A model generated the notes under the pieces. That model saw nothing but the letters and a program-made list of their open reading frames with translations, did not search any database and had not been told where the DNA came from. From NCBI GenBank assembly GCA_020444765.1, contig JAGRHW010000019.1:1-19051 (forward strand): a stretch of DNA of 19,051 nt, written 5' to 3'. Both the position numbers and the translations under genes were made by a program. Shown piece by piece: positions 5,422 to 12,808 of the stretch (within the stretch, counting starts at the first letter, position 1; the number at the start of each line of letters is the position of its first letter). This DNA is from Gammaproteobacteria bacterium. GTDB lineage: Bacteria > Pseudomonadota > Gammaproteobacteria > Granulosicoccales > Granulosicoccaceae.

Positions 5422-5916
5422 TCATGAGCTGAGCCTGCGATATGAATATACCAGCCATTGAAGTGGCTTTGTCTGTGGTAAAAAGGAAGAAACAATCAGC
5501 CATGATATGCATAATCCACCGACGATATATAAACGAAGCGAAGGACTAACGGCATCATCGCTTCCTAATTGCCACAAGGCTATCTTAAAAATTAAAAGAG
5601 CCGCTATGAAGGCTGCAAAAGTTCGAGACAAAGTCCAAAAATTATTAAGTAGACCTAGTAAAATAGCACCGCTGAAAATGAGCATGAAGGGATTGTCCCA
5701 GGATGGTAGATTGGGGGTAGCATATTTCTGCCACAGAGCAATATACCCCCCAAACAGGGAATCTATCAAATTTGCGATTAACTCCTCACCTAACCATGTT
5801 TTGATGCCGAAGAACAAAGTAATCATGAAAAGCCAGTAGGCTATTGATGCTACCGCATCGCGAACTCCCAAAGATTGTTGTTCGTTGCTGGGATGATGAT
5901 GGATTTGTTTAGCCAT
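5422..5916 (-). CDS. Polytopic inner-membrane protein, last gene of the coupling-protein operon
   Basis: I chose the ATG at 5916, which overlaps the 3' end of the coupling-protein gene by 8 nt (ATGGCTAA) and has AGGAG 11 nt upstream. The 164-residue protein has a His-containing hydrophilic N-terminus and about four hydrophobic segments (roughly residues 23-40, 77-95, 98-117 and 128-146). I do not recognise the family. Because the adjacent VirD4-like ATPase lacks its normal N-terminal membrane anchor, this protein could serve as a separate membrane partner. That is an inference from position and topology. Confidence 0.75.
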   Translation of the reverse strand: MAKQIHHHPSNEQQSLGVRDAVASIAYWLFMITLFFGIKTWLGEELIANLIDSLFGGYIALWQKYATPNLPSWDNPFMLIFSGAILLGLLNNFWTLSRTFAAFIAALLIFKIALWQLGSDDAVSPSLRLYIVGGLCISWLIVSSFLPQTKPLQWLVYSYRRLSS

Positions 5917-7231
5917 ATTTTTTAAATCTCCTATCTTTAAAGTAGGGTTTCGGACGGAGCGAAAGGACATCATCGCCCCGGGCAATGACGATCATGCGGC
6001 GGGCAACATCATCCTTTTCACGAACAGCGATGTGCTTTCTGATTTCCTGTGGGGTCATCAGCCGTCTTCCAACGAACTCTTTATCAACGCCAAACAATCC
6101 CGCTGATTCTCTTGTTCCAATTAAGTTAGAGAGATATTCGAGTGTGTCGATATCATCTACGCCAAAGTAACTCTGAAAATCCGCCCCGGAGAAAAAATTA
6201 GCAGTGCCATCCTTGCCATATAATGATAAAAATTGTCCATAGTTTTGTAGAACACTGATCAGATGAAGCCCGCGTGATCTAAGAAGGCCATAACTCGTGG
6301 ATATTTCGTCGATTGTTCCACAGGCAGGCATTTCATCTAACAGAAACAAGCATTCACGGCCTTTCTCTTTTCCGTCTTTCGTCCTCCTAGACATTTGATC
6401 GATTGCACAGCGAACAAACACTCGAAGGAATCGACCATGTTGTTTCAAGTAGTTTGGCGGCAAGACCAGGTACACAGAAGTTTTTTTCTCTTTTAGGTCT
6501 GAAAGTGAGAAGGAAGCTGTCCCGTGTGTTGTAACCATCGGGTCACTATCGAGCCATCGAGTATTTTCTTCTGCATTCGAGATGTATTCGTCTCCCTTAG
6601 CGCATAAAATCGACTTTGCGGCTGTCTGTATTGTCCCACCACAACGAGTATCATCTTGCATATGGGTTTTAGCCATATGTTGTAAGTCACTTGTGCGAAT
6701 GACTTTCCTGACTTCTGACAAAGTTTGTAGTTCAGGCGGGGCATCGCATTTTACAAGTGCAATCACCCCTGAAATGATATTATGCGCGTGGTTATCCCAC
6801 ATGGCATGTCTTGGTTCATGGCGCATGATAAGGCCATCTGATATCACATTGATGTCCTCTACAATGTTCGGGGCATTAATATCGATATCGGAGAGAGGGT
6901 TGTAAGATACCCGAAATTCATCAGGAAGCTTTTTGGCCTCTTTGAAAGGGTCTATGACATAGCTGTTTTGCTTGAACTTCTTTTGCCGATAGACAGCGGT
7001 TAGTTCAGAGAGCTCTCCCTTAGGGTCAATCGTTAACGCGTTGTGTTTCCATCTGAAGAGATTTTGAGAAAGTAGGCATGCACCTTTACCGCCTCCGGAG
7101 CTGGAAATTATGATGCCATGGCGGCGTAGCTTAACGCCGACCGACCGTCTTAGAAGTGATGAGACACCCAAGAAGAATTTGTTCCTGCCGTACTTATATT
7201 TACCAGCACTAGTGAATTTCATTGAAGGCAT
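5909..7231 (-). CDS. VirD4/TraG-type coupling ATPase (T4CP), anchor-less
   Basis: A type IV coupling protein brings the relaxase-DNA complex to a secretion channel. Seen here: a Walker A variant SSSGGGKGA (residues 43-51), TIDPKGEL (67-74), the NPLSDI region, Walker B CLFLLDEMPACG (294-305), and the SRGLHLISVLQNYGQFLSLYG segment typical of TraG/VirD4. At 440 residues it is short, and no hydrophobic segment precedes the NTPase domain, unlike canonical T4CPs of about 600-700 residues with an N-terminal membrane domain. AGGAG lies 10 nt before the ATG at 7231. The plasmid carries no recognisable VirB channel genes, so it probably works with a helper system. Several small membrane proteins share its operon. 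Confidence 0.9.
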   Translation of the reverse strand: MPSMKFTSAGKYKYGRNKFFLGVSSLLRRSVGVKLRRHGIIISSSGGGKGACLLSQNLFRWKHNALTIDPKGELSELTAVYRQKKFKQNSYVIDPFKEAKKLPDEFRVSYNPLSDIDINAPNIVEDINVISDGLIMRHEPRHAMWDNHAHNIISGVIALVKCDAPPELQTLSEVRKVIRTSDLQHMAKTHMQDDTRCGGTIQTAAKSILCAKGDEYISNAEENTRWLDSDPMVTTHGTASFSLSDLKEKKTSVYLVLPPNYLKQHGRFLRVFVRCAIDQMSRRTKDGKEKGRECLFLLDEMPACGTIDEISTSYGLLRSRGLHLISVLQNYGQFLSLYGKDGTANFFSGADFQSYFGVDDIDTLEYLSNLIGTRESAGLFGVDKEFVGRRLMTPQEIRKHIAVREKDDVARRMIVIARGDDVLSLRPKPYFKDRRFKKYG

Positions 7232-7256
7232 CGATGCAAAACTCCTGTTCCAGCTA

Positions 7257-7664
7257 TTAAGAGTAATGAGTGCTGTTTTTGTAGTGGGATTGTCGGCGCT
7301 CAGAGGTCTCTAATGCTCGGTTGAGTGCGAGCTCTATAGGCTCCATTTTCCAGTACAAGCCAATCGCGGCTATACCATCAACATTCAGTCCTCTTAACTC
7401 CAAGGTAACGACAGACCAGGCTAGGCCACTGATCACGGCAGTAGCGACTATGCTGAAAAGAATTTCGTAGGCATAAAGCAACTCATAGCAAAAGCCAACC
7501 ATGCCCAGAGTCCCAAGTAAGACTGGCAGCAAAACGTAAAAATGGGCACGTCCGAGTCTCACATGCGTAATAGCCGATACTCGATATCCCTTGTTCGGCG
7601 TTTTAAAATGTCGCGATGTCACCGTGTATTGCTTGTCTTTGTAGAGGTCTCTTTCACCGCCCAT
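7257..7664 (-). CDS. Small inner-membrane protein of the transfer operon (135 aa)
   Basis: The protein has a hydrophilic N-terminus of about 40 residues, then two hydrophobic helices (about 42-61 and 66-88) and a cytoplasm-like C-terminus (LGLYWKMEPIELALNRALETSERRQS). Size and two-helix topology resemble small bitopic subunits of secretion systems such as VirB3-like proteins, but I see no diagnostic motif and do not assign it. The gene overlaps the upstream one by 11 nt and ends 25 nt before the coupling-protein gene. Confidence 0.75.
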   Translation of the reverse strand: MGGERDLYKDKQYTVTSRHFKTPNKGYRVSAITHVRLGRAHFYVLLPVLLGTLGMVGFCYELLYAYEILFSIVATAVISGLAWSVVTLELRGLNVDGIAAIGLYWKMEPIELALNRALETSERRQSHYKNSTHYS

Positions 7665-8328
7665 AGCCGTACCTCATCTTGTATTCTTGACGTTTCCGGT
7701 CAATCCAATTTAGGCCGTCTTCCCATAGATCCATGCTGGTGTCGGTTGTTCGGTTTCTTAGCTCGTCAGCCCGTTGAATACGTTCCAATTGTTCCTGGGC
7801 ATATTGGCTTCCCGGCAAGTTCTGCGTGAGTTGTGAAAGGTTCCCAGATGTTGGTGTCAGCTGGGAGGGCAATGTGAAGGACGGTAATTGTACGGTTGCC
7901 GTAGTATTTTCTGATTCTTGTCCAGAGTCAGTCTCTAGTGGATTTTCTTGTTTATTAGCTTTCTGATTTGTCGAGGCAACGATAGGGTGATTGCAGCGTT
8001 TACGGCGATCTGTATCTTGCATTTGCAGTGAAACATATTCCACATAGGGATTGCGCTTTGAGCCGAAAAATTCGACACGCGGTTCTGACAGTGAAAACGA
8101 TGATAAAAACAGGGCATTCATGAGCGCCCCTCGACCAACCCGGATATCCTCAATAATACATTGGCATAGGGGCTGACTGGCTCCGGCTTCACACTCGGAT
8201 GCTAAATGGAGATTTGCGGCTCGCACCGTTAATTCTGGTGCGAGCCACAGGTAACAAATGACAAACCAAACCCCTGCGCCGACTAAAAACGGCACCATAC
8301 TTTCAGGTATTTTAAAGGGCATATCCAT
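7654..8328 (-). CDS. Membrane-anchored, Cys-containing, Pro/Thr-rich protein (224 aa)
   Basis: One N-terminal hydrophobic segment (about residues 11-30) is followed by a part with clustered cysteines (SECEAGASQPLCQCIIED), then a low-complexity Gln/Pro/Ser/Thr linker (about 125-175). The C-terminus is charged (RIQRADELRNRTTDTSMDLW, ending RYGYGR). The cysteines suggest that the part after the anchor is periplasmic. No known family recognised. It starts 5 nt after the vWA-like gene and overlaps the next gene by 11 nt, so it belongs to the same operon. Confidence 0.75.
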   Translation of the reverse strand: MDMPFKIPESMVPFLVGAGVWFVICYLWLAPELTVRAANLHLASECEAGASQPLCQCIIEDIRVGRGALMNALFLSSFSLSEPRVEFFGSKRNPYVEYVSLQMQDTDRRKRCNHPIVASTNQKANKQENPLETDSGQESENTTATVQLPSFTLPSQLTPTSGNLSQLTQNLPGSQYAQEQLERIQRADELRNRTTDTSMDLWEDGLNWIDRKRQEYKMRYGYGR

Positions 8329-8333
8329 CGGCG

Positions 8334-9353
8334 TTACCCCATGTCAGTATGGCAGTGAGAGCATATATAGGGCTCTTCTGTGTCGTCCCCTGCGCCGGAT
8401 TGAGCCGTTTGATCTATGGTATAACGTAACCGTTTTGCGGGAGCCACCACCTCTGCACCGGCATCTTCAAAGAATGCTGGCCAGAAATCTCTCAACTCAT
8501 CATTCGTACAATATTCAAGACCTGCGGAGGGTAAAGACAGCAATTCAACAAGTAGAAAATCCACCTTTGTTTGTTCGAAGCCTTCGGGCTTTACAAGATC
8601 ATAGGTGCGTGTTTTCTTAAACAAAGGGAATGGAGGCAGGTGATTACGTGTTTGGCAAAATTGTGCAATCTCTGAATTCTGTATTCCGTCTGTGTAGACG
8701 TAAAAGTGGTTGAGTTGTTGCTTTTGACGGAGGTAGTAACCACCGATGCCCTGAATTTGCTCTAGAATTGGGGACTCTTTACTCGACTTCTCTGCGCGCT
8801 CCGCGATCAGCGTGTCCACCGCTTCCATGTATGTCTTCTTGGCTTGATCATATTGATACTTGTGTTGGGCAAGTGTTTTCTCTGGAAGACCCACTCGCTG
8901 CGACTCCAGAGGAGTCTTCGCGGGTCTGCACATAGTAAAAAACGGTTTGACAACCGAACTGCTGATACCGCTCGCTGTACTGAACCAATTAACCCGTCCC
9001 CCAGCTTCACTAGCTTCAAAAGCATTTTCTAAAGAGTTTCGCAGATCACGAATTTGCTCCGGTGATGCAAATTCGGTGACTGAATAATCGATAAAGAATC
9101 CGGTTTGATATTGATCGGGTATATCTTCGTAGCAGAAGGTCTTCATGTTCATGCTGACCTGGTTGGCGGCGTTACCTACGAACCAATAGGCGCTTCCCAA
9201 GGTAGTGGCGAGCATTAGGATGAAAGCGGTCAATAGCGGCCAGCTTTGATGATTTCGGCGGCTTGATCGGGAAGGGCTTCGACGACGGACGCCGGCGCGG
9301 CGAGATTTCGATGGACGTTGTTTGGAGCGGTTGTTTTTTGATCTACTCAACAT
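8334..9353 (-). CDS. Membrane-anchored von Willebrand A-like protein of the transfer operon
   Basis: An extremely basic Ser/Arg-rich N-terminus (about 35 residues) precedes one transmembrane helix (about 38-59), so the rest should be periplasmic. The core has the order FFIDYSVTEFASPEQIRDLRNSLENAF, RVNWFSTAS, VVKPFFTMCRP, ESPILEQIQGIG, then LNHFYVYTDGIQNSE. This is the pattern of a widespread vWA-like family found beside coupling-protein genes, in which the first strand usually reads (L)D.TDPL. Here the MIDAS-type DxSxS is reduced to DYS. The C-terminus ends with CSHCHTDMG, a CxxCH that could bind metal or, less likely, heme. It overlaps the preceding gene by 11 nt. Its molecular role is not known to me. 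Confidence 0.78.
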   Translation of the reverse strand: MLSRSKNNRSKQRPSKSRRAGVRRRSPSRSSRRNHQSWPLLTAFILMLATTLGSAYWFVGNAANQVSMNMKTFCYEDIPDQYQTGFFIDYSVTEFASPEQIRDLRNSLENAFEASEAGGRVNWFSTASGISSSVVKPFFTMCRPAKTPLESQRVGLPEKTLAQHKYQYDQAKKTYMEAVDTLIAERAEKSSKESPILEQIQGIGGYYLRQKQQLNHFYVYTDGIQNSEIAQFCQTRNHLPPFPLFKKTRTYDLVKPEGFEQTKVDFLLVELLSLPSAGLEYCTNDELRDFWPAFFEDAGAEVVAPAKRLRYTIDQTAQSGAGDDTEEPYICSHCHTDMG

Positions 9354-10080
9354 GAGGGGCGTCCTCCTCTTTGTGTGAATTCAAAAAAGCTTGATAAGCG
9401 GCTCTGACTTCGGTTAATGCAGTTTGGCGTTGAACATCCAGTCGGCTTAGAACATCAGTGGGGTCAGGTGTCGGCGTATTGATTTCTAATTCCTGCATGA
9501 CCTTGTCCACAAAAATACGGTATTTTGAAAAATCAGTTGCGGAGTCGATATTTTTGGCGTTGATGTGTTTAGAGGCGTTGACGCGGTCTGATTCTTTCCG
9601 TTCCAATTTGTCAATCAATTGGTTGTACGCAATCAGCTCATCACGTAGTTCATCAAGTTGTGCGTTGTACTCGTCAGTTTCTTCTTGCACATCGATGGCT
9701 TGCTCCATGGCCTCAACTGCATAGTCATAGGCCGATTCAATCGTTTCTTCGGCATCCTCAAGAGCGTTTTGTGCTACTTCGTCTATGGCAGAAGTCGCTT
9801 GGCGCTGCGTTTTCGAAAATCCAGGGATTACATCTGAGAATCCTGAATATGATTTGAGAATTGACAATAATGACCCGATGACAGCCAGAGCCAGAATCAA
9901 TAGCGTGTAACCATCATTAAAGGTCTGAAAGAAGGAAATTTCTGAAAAAGTGAATATATGATCGTGGCCACCGAGAGCGCGTACACGGGCGGCCGAAAAT
10001 ATTAATAATCCGAGCAGGCCGCCGAGTAGAACAAAACCAATGCGAGCTAAGAGGCGGGTTCTGACGGCGGCGGTCATCAT
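9343..10080 (-). CDS. Membrane protein with acidic coiled coil (245 aa)
   Basis: Two hydrophobic helices (about residues 14-32 and 57-77) are followed by a long acidic helical stretch (about 95-165: IDEVAQNALEDAEETIESAYDYAVEAMEQ and on) with coiled-coil character. A second helical part is at the C-terminus. I do not recognise a family. The start ATG at 10080 overlaps the preceding stop (ATGA) and has an excellent AGGAGG. The long coil could scaffold or space the membrane complex. Second gene of the seven-gene operon. Confidence 0.77.
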   Translation of the reverse strand: MMTAAVRTRLLARIGFVLLGGLLGLLIFSAARVRALGGHDHIFTFSEISFFQTFNDGYTLLILALAVIGSLLSILKSYSGFSDVIPGFSKTQRQATSAIDEVAQNALEDAEETIESAYDYAVEAMEQAIDVQEETDEYNAQLDELRDELIAYNQLIDKLERKESDRVNASKHINAKNIDSATDFSKYRIFVDKVMQELEINTPTPDPTDVLSRLDVQRQTALTEVRAAYQAFLNSHKEEDAPHVE

Positions 10081-10574
10081 CGTTCCTCCTGGAATCTCAC
10101 GTTCAAATAGCGGAGTACGTAAAAGCCGATGAATGCACCCAGGGTGACATTGACCGATGAAAACACCAAACCATAGAGAATCCCTTCACCAGGCCCCATT
10201 TTGCCTTCCAGCCCGAAGACTATGCCAGCCATCAGACCTTCAGCCAGTGCGCCTAAACCAATGGCAATCACAGTTTTCACTGAGTCAGGCTCATCTGCAT
10301 CCCGGTCAATTCCACGTTGATGCTTAAATAACTTCAGGATGTCCGTAGCCTTGCGACGTTGTCGTGATAGCTCACCTCGGAAGTGTTGCACCGCTTTGTT
10401 GGCACAGTGCTGTATATCCTCTGTGTGTTGCTGAACACGCATGTCCGTGGTTGAAAAATCAAATCGTGGTTTACTTGCTCGGACTTCGGCAATACGACGA
10501 GAGGTTCCCCGGTATGCATCGTCGGCTTCGAATTTTATCTTTTCACGTTCTTTGATGATGGCTTTGAATTGCAT
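10077..10574 (-). CDS. Membrane protein, first gene of the transfer operon (165 aa)
   Basis: A basic, helical, soluble N-terminal part (about residues 1-95) is followed by two glycine-rich transmembrane helices (about 100-121 and 130-155) and the short tail RYLNVRFQEER. The small-residue pattern (GLGALAEGLMAGIVFGLEG) suggests tight helix packing, as in membrane oligomers. No family recognised. A strong GGAGGTGA precedes the ATG at 10574, marking the start of the operon. Tandem CAAACTGCA repeats upstream may be its operator. Confidence 0.77.
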   Translation of the reverse strand: MQFKAIIKEREKIKFEADDAYRGTSRRIAEVRASKPRFDFSTTDMRVQQHTEDIQHCANKAVQHFRGELSRQRRKATDILKLFKHQRGIDRDADEPDSVKTVIAIGLGALAEGLMAGIVFGLEGKMGPGEGILYGLVFSSVNVTLGAFIGFYVLRYLNVRFQEER

Positions 10575-10607
10575 AGAGTCACCTCCAACTACACACTAAG
10601 GCATTCA

Positions 10608-10638
10608 CAAACTGCAGAAAAGGATATATCAAACTGCA
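10608..10638. promoter_or_regulatory. Tandem CAAACTGCA repeats upstream of the transfer operon
   Basis: CAAACTGCA occurs at 10608-10616 and 10630-10638, a 22-bp period (two helical turns), 34 nt upstream of the operon's first ATG. That is the typical placement for a repressor or activator site. The binding protein is unknown; the divergently encoded 347-aa protein is one candidate. Confidence 0.45.
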
Positions 10639-10721
10639 CCTGAAAAGTGGTTTTTTTGTAGTTATTTCAGTGGTTTACAGATGCCGAAGGTATTCGTGTG
10701 AAATTCTTCCGGGTTCCTAAT

Positions 10722-10740
10722 AGAATTCCCTGAGAATTCT
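10722..10740. promoter_or_regulatory. Perfect inverted repeat before the 347-aa gene
   Basis: AGAATTC-cctga-GAATTCT is a perfect 7-bp inverted repeat ending 17 nt before the ATG at 10758. It sits in the 183-bp divergent gap and probably acts as an operator. Confidence 0.5.
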
Positions 10741-10757
10741 TGTAGGAATGATAAAAA

Positions 10758-11801
10758 ATGGCACGTTTGATAGATAAAGCAGCTTTAATAAAGAGTGAGC
10801 AAACGCCTCTATATGAAGCTGCGAAAAAAGAGCTTGGCAAAAGTGGAAGGTCTCTTCATTTGGCAATATGGGGAGAGTCACTAGCGACGGTGGAATCCTG
10901 GTTTAAGCGAGCGAACCCACCTAAATATGATGTAAATGTTACAAACAACGTATTATCGACGCTTTGTAACAATTACAACAATTTCATCAGTAGTTATGGC
11001 TCTAAGCTTTCGATCCGTGATCGTAATAGGGTACTGGAAGAGAGGCGCGTAATTACTCAAAAACTAGAACCTATTGACTTCCACAAGTCCGTAAAGAGAT
11101 TTGATTTTGCTGAAAAAATTGGCTGTGAGATGACTGACTGGCAAATTACTCAGCAGGCGATAGATAATGTTCTTTTAGATTATAGCTTGATCGGTCGTGA
11201 AAACAGTTCTTCAAGAGAGGATGCGTCCGCTATATGGAATTTGTTAGGTGGGGCAAATACGATTTATTTTAAGTCACTATCTGTCAATCAGATTGTGCCT
11301 ATTTTGTTACGAGCAATCCTTAGAGTTAAACGACCTATTCAAGCGATTGAGGGCATATATTACGTTCCTTGTCGATTATATATTCCTCCCCCGACTACTC
11401 AACAATTGAATATAAACATGGGAGAGGATGGTGAAAAACCATGGGTTGAGTATCAAGGGAAAGTCGCTCTGAGGGACAACAACCTCTATTTTACCTTCAC
11501 CAGTGTTGCTTCTGGAATTGGTGACTCTGTCATGATCATCCTCAGTATGGAATCACCTTGGCACCGTGGTTTCTATAATGGTCTGTATAGTTCAACTAGT
11601 GTTGCAAAAAAACTATATTCATCAGCGTTATTATTGAAGCGTAATGACCTTGATTTGTCCCATCCTCGTCATATGAGGGAGTTTATAGATAGTCATATAA
11701 CGTATATGAATAATAATTTGTTAGAAAGCGACTTATCAGAGGCCGAAAAAAGAATTGTAGAAGAAAGGCTAAAAACCAGTCCATTTTCACCATTCACATA
11801 A
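10758..11801 (+). CDS. Unrecognised AT-rich protein, possible regulator (347 aa)
   Basis: I do not recognise this protein. An AGGAA ribosome site lies 9 nt before the ATG. The N-terminal 60 residues (LYEAAKKELGKSGRSLHLAIWGESLATVESWFKRANPPKYDV) are helical with a hint of a helix-turn-helix (SLATVESWFKRAN). The middle is helical and Asn/Arg-rich. The second half is strand-rich (GIYYVPCRLYIPPP, KVALRDNNLYFTFTS, GDSVMIILSME). A DNA-binding head plus sensor-like body would fit a transcription regulator for the divergent transfer operon, but that is an inference. Codon use and GC content are lower than in mobA, suggesting separate origin. Confidence 0.65.
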   Translation: MARLIDKAALIKSEQTPLYEAAKKELGKSGRSLHLAIWGESLATVESWFKRANPPKYDVNVTNNVLSTLCNNYNNFISSYGSKLSIRDRNRVLEERRVITQKLEPIDFHKSVKRFDFAEKIGCEMTDWQITQQAIDNVLLDYSLIGRENSSSREDASAIWNLLGGANTIYFKSLSVNQIVPILLRAILRVKRPIQAIEGIYYVPCRLYIPPPTTQQLNINMGEDGEKPWVEYQGKVALRDNNLYFTFTSVASGIGDSVMIILSMESPWHRGFYNGLYSSTSVAKKLYSSALLLKRNDLDLSHPRHMREFIDSHITYMNNNLLESDLSEAEKRIVEERLKTSPFSPFT

Positions 11802-11865
11802 AAAAACTTTATTTTTGTATAAAAATATGTAATTTAAAGAGTTGAAACTAGAAAAGGTAGTCAAA

Positions 11866-12183
11866 ATGGAATCAGACACACTTAGGGAAAGTCAAATGAG
11901 AAATATAGAGGAAGGTGTTTATTTTGAAGAAGTTACGAGACCTTTGGAGCGGGAGTTTCTAGATGCTGTAGCCCGATCAATGTGTCCTATTGCTTATGCC
12001 GCAAATGATATTTTGGTCGAAGCATTCAAGTATGCTGCCGTGGCAAATTTTTCGAAAGAAGACATTATAAAAATGCTCGATGGATATGAGCCAGATTCGA
12101 ATCTGACCTCTTATTTAGCATATGCTATTAAAGTCAATCGTGAAGAAGTATATGGGGGAAGGTTTGATCTTGATAACCGGTAG
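11866..12183 (+). CDS. Hypothetical small acidic protein (105 aa)
   Basis: The start is set at ATG 11866 because AAAGG lies 8 nt upstream; an in-frame TTG at 11842 is less likely. The protein is acidic and helical (RPLEREFLDAVARSMCPIAYAANDILVEAFKYAAVANFSKEDIIKMLDGYEPDS). No membrane segment or known motif. It follows the 347-aa gene by 64 nt on the same strand and is likewise AT-rich, so the two probably form one unit. Function unknown. Confidence 0.62.
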   Translation: MESDTLRESQMRNIEEGVYFEEVTRPLEREFLDAVARSMCPIAYAANDILVEAFKYAAVANFSKEDIIKMLDGYEPDSNLTSYLAYAIKVNREEVYGGRFDLDNR

Positions 12184-12279
12184 TTAGCATCTCTTGATCC
12201 TGGGTTCTACTATTCACGGTTATCAATTTCAGGGATGATTACCCACATTATTCGGCTTAGTTCGAAACCTGGTTCAATG

Positions 12280-12567
12280 TCAGATATCTGCAAACAGTTT
12301 TTTATCTTCTTCACGCTCGATCTGTTCATCAAGCAATTTGCGCATCGTATCGGCAAAAGCGGGATCAAGCTCCATATGCTTTAACGCCAGAGCGCCGGCA
12401 ATGACCTTGCGGCGTGTGTCCTGCTTGCGTGCAGTGGCGGCAAGCTTGGCGTTTTCATTGGCAATTTGTGCTTTGATCTGATCGAGCTTTTTTTTCGCCT
12501 TCTCTTTTTCCGCTTCCTGCTTTTGTTTCAGCTCGGCGATTTTCTGCTGTGGCGTTTTTCGTGGCAT
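12280..12567 (-). CDS. MobC/TraD-like mobilization accessory protein
   Basis: This 95-residue protein begins with a Lys/Glu/Gln-rich coiled coil (residues 5-55), followed by ARKQDTRRKVIAGALAL and MRKLLDEQIEREEDKKLF. The (R)K.(D/A)(T)RR..(I)..GA.....D..........L......R..D..LF layout is that of small accessory proteins encoded divergently from MobQ relaxases (TraD/MobC type), which help open oriT. It lies across the oriT region from mobA. A promoter TTGAAA (12635-12630) and TATGCT (12611-12606), 18 nt apart on the minus strand, fits. No clear Shine-Dalgarno. Confidence 0.75.
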   Translation of the reverse strand: MPRKTPQQKIAELKQKQEAEKEKAKKKLDQIKAQIANENAKLAATARKQDTRRKVIAGALALKHMELDPAFADTMRKLLDEQIEREEDKKLFADI

Positions 12568-12605
12568 GGGTATAACTCGACTGCATATGGTGTTGATTCA
12601 TTGAC

Positions 12606-12635
12606 AGCATAACGCAGATTTTGAGATCATTTCAA
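12606..12635 (-). promoter_or_regulatory. Probable promoter of the mobC-like gene
   Basis: On the minus strand TTGAAA (12635-12630) and TATGCT (12611-12606) are separated by 18 nt, about 40 nt before the ATG at 12567. It lies just beyond oriT, where relaxosome binding could control it. Confidence 0.45.
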
Positions 12636-12684
12636 CCATAGGGTAGTCACAACTGAACGACGGAGCAAAGCGACAGAGATCAGG

Positions 12685-12734
12685 AAGTGCGCACTTATAC
12701 ATTGCAAGCAATGTGTGCGGTCGGCAAAGCCGAC
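12685..12734 (-). other. oriT: Origin of transfer (oriT), R1162/MobQ type
   Basis: Read on the minus strand, a perfect inverted repeat ACATTGC-TT-GCAATGT (12714-12699) is followed after one base by TAAGTGCG (12697-12690), then CACTTCC. In R1162/RSF1010 the MobQ oriT has the same order: an inverted repeat, a short spacer, then TAAGTGCG with the nick after the last G. By analogy the nick here falls between 12690 and 12689 on the minus strand. A further hairpin GTCGGC-AAA-GCCGAC (12720-12734) lies beside it. The location between divergent mobC and mobA genes agrees. Confidence 0.83.
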
Positions 12735-12754
12735 AAAAGCCGCTAACGCGACTA

Positions 12755-12774
12755 TGGAGGTTTTTCGACCTCCA
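12755..12774 (+). promoter_or_regulatory. Hairpin in the mobA leader
   Basis: TGGAGGT-ttttcg-ACCTCCA is a perfect 7-bp stem-loop 34 nt before the mobA ATG. It contains a GGAGGT sequence that would be hidden in the stem. It may limit mobA expression or form part of the relaxosome binding area. Confidence 0.45.
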
Positions 12775-12808
12775 AACCTCCCGACAATTTGCACGGGTGA
12801 AATTGAGC

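Noticed and set aside
5291..5512. Minus-strand 73-aa frame after the 164-aa membrane gene
   Set aside because: It overlaps that gene by 91 nt in another frame and runs through the terminator; no recognisable features.
12241..12249. ACCCACATT as another partition site near mobC
   Set aside because: Only nine bases match, without the neighbouring CAAA; chance cannot be excluded.
12713..12808. N-terminal extension of mobA from the upstream ATG
   Set aside because: It would encode residues through oriT hairpins; the family begins at MAEYRLSSNVISRS.
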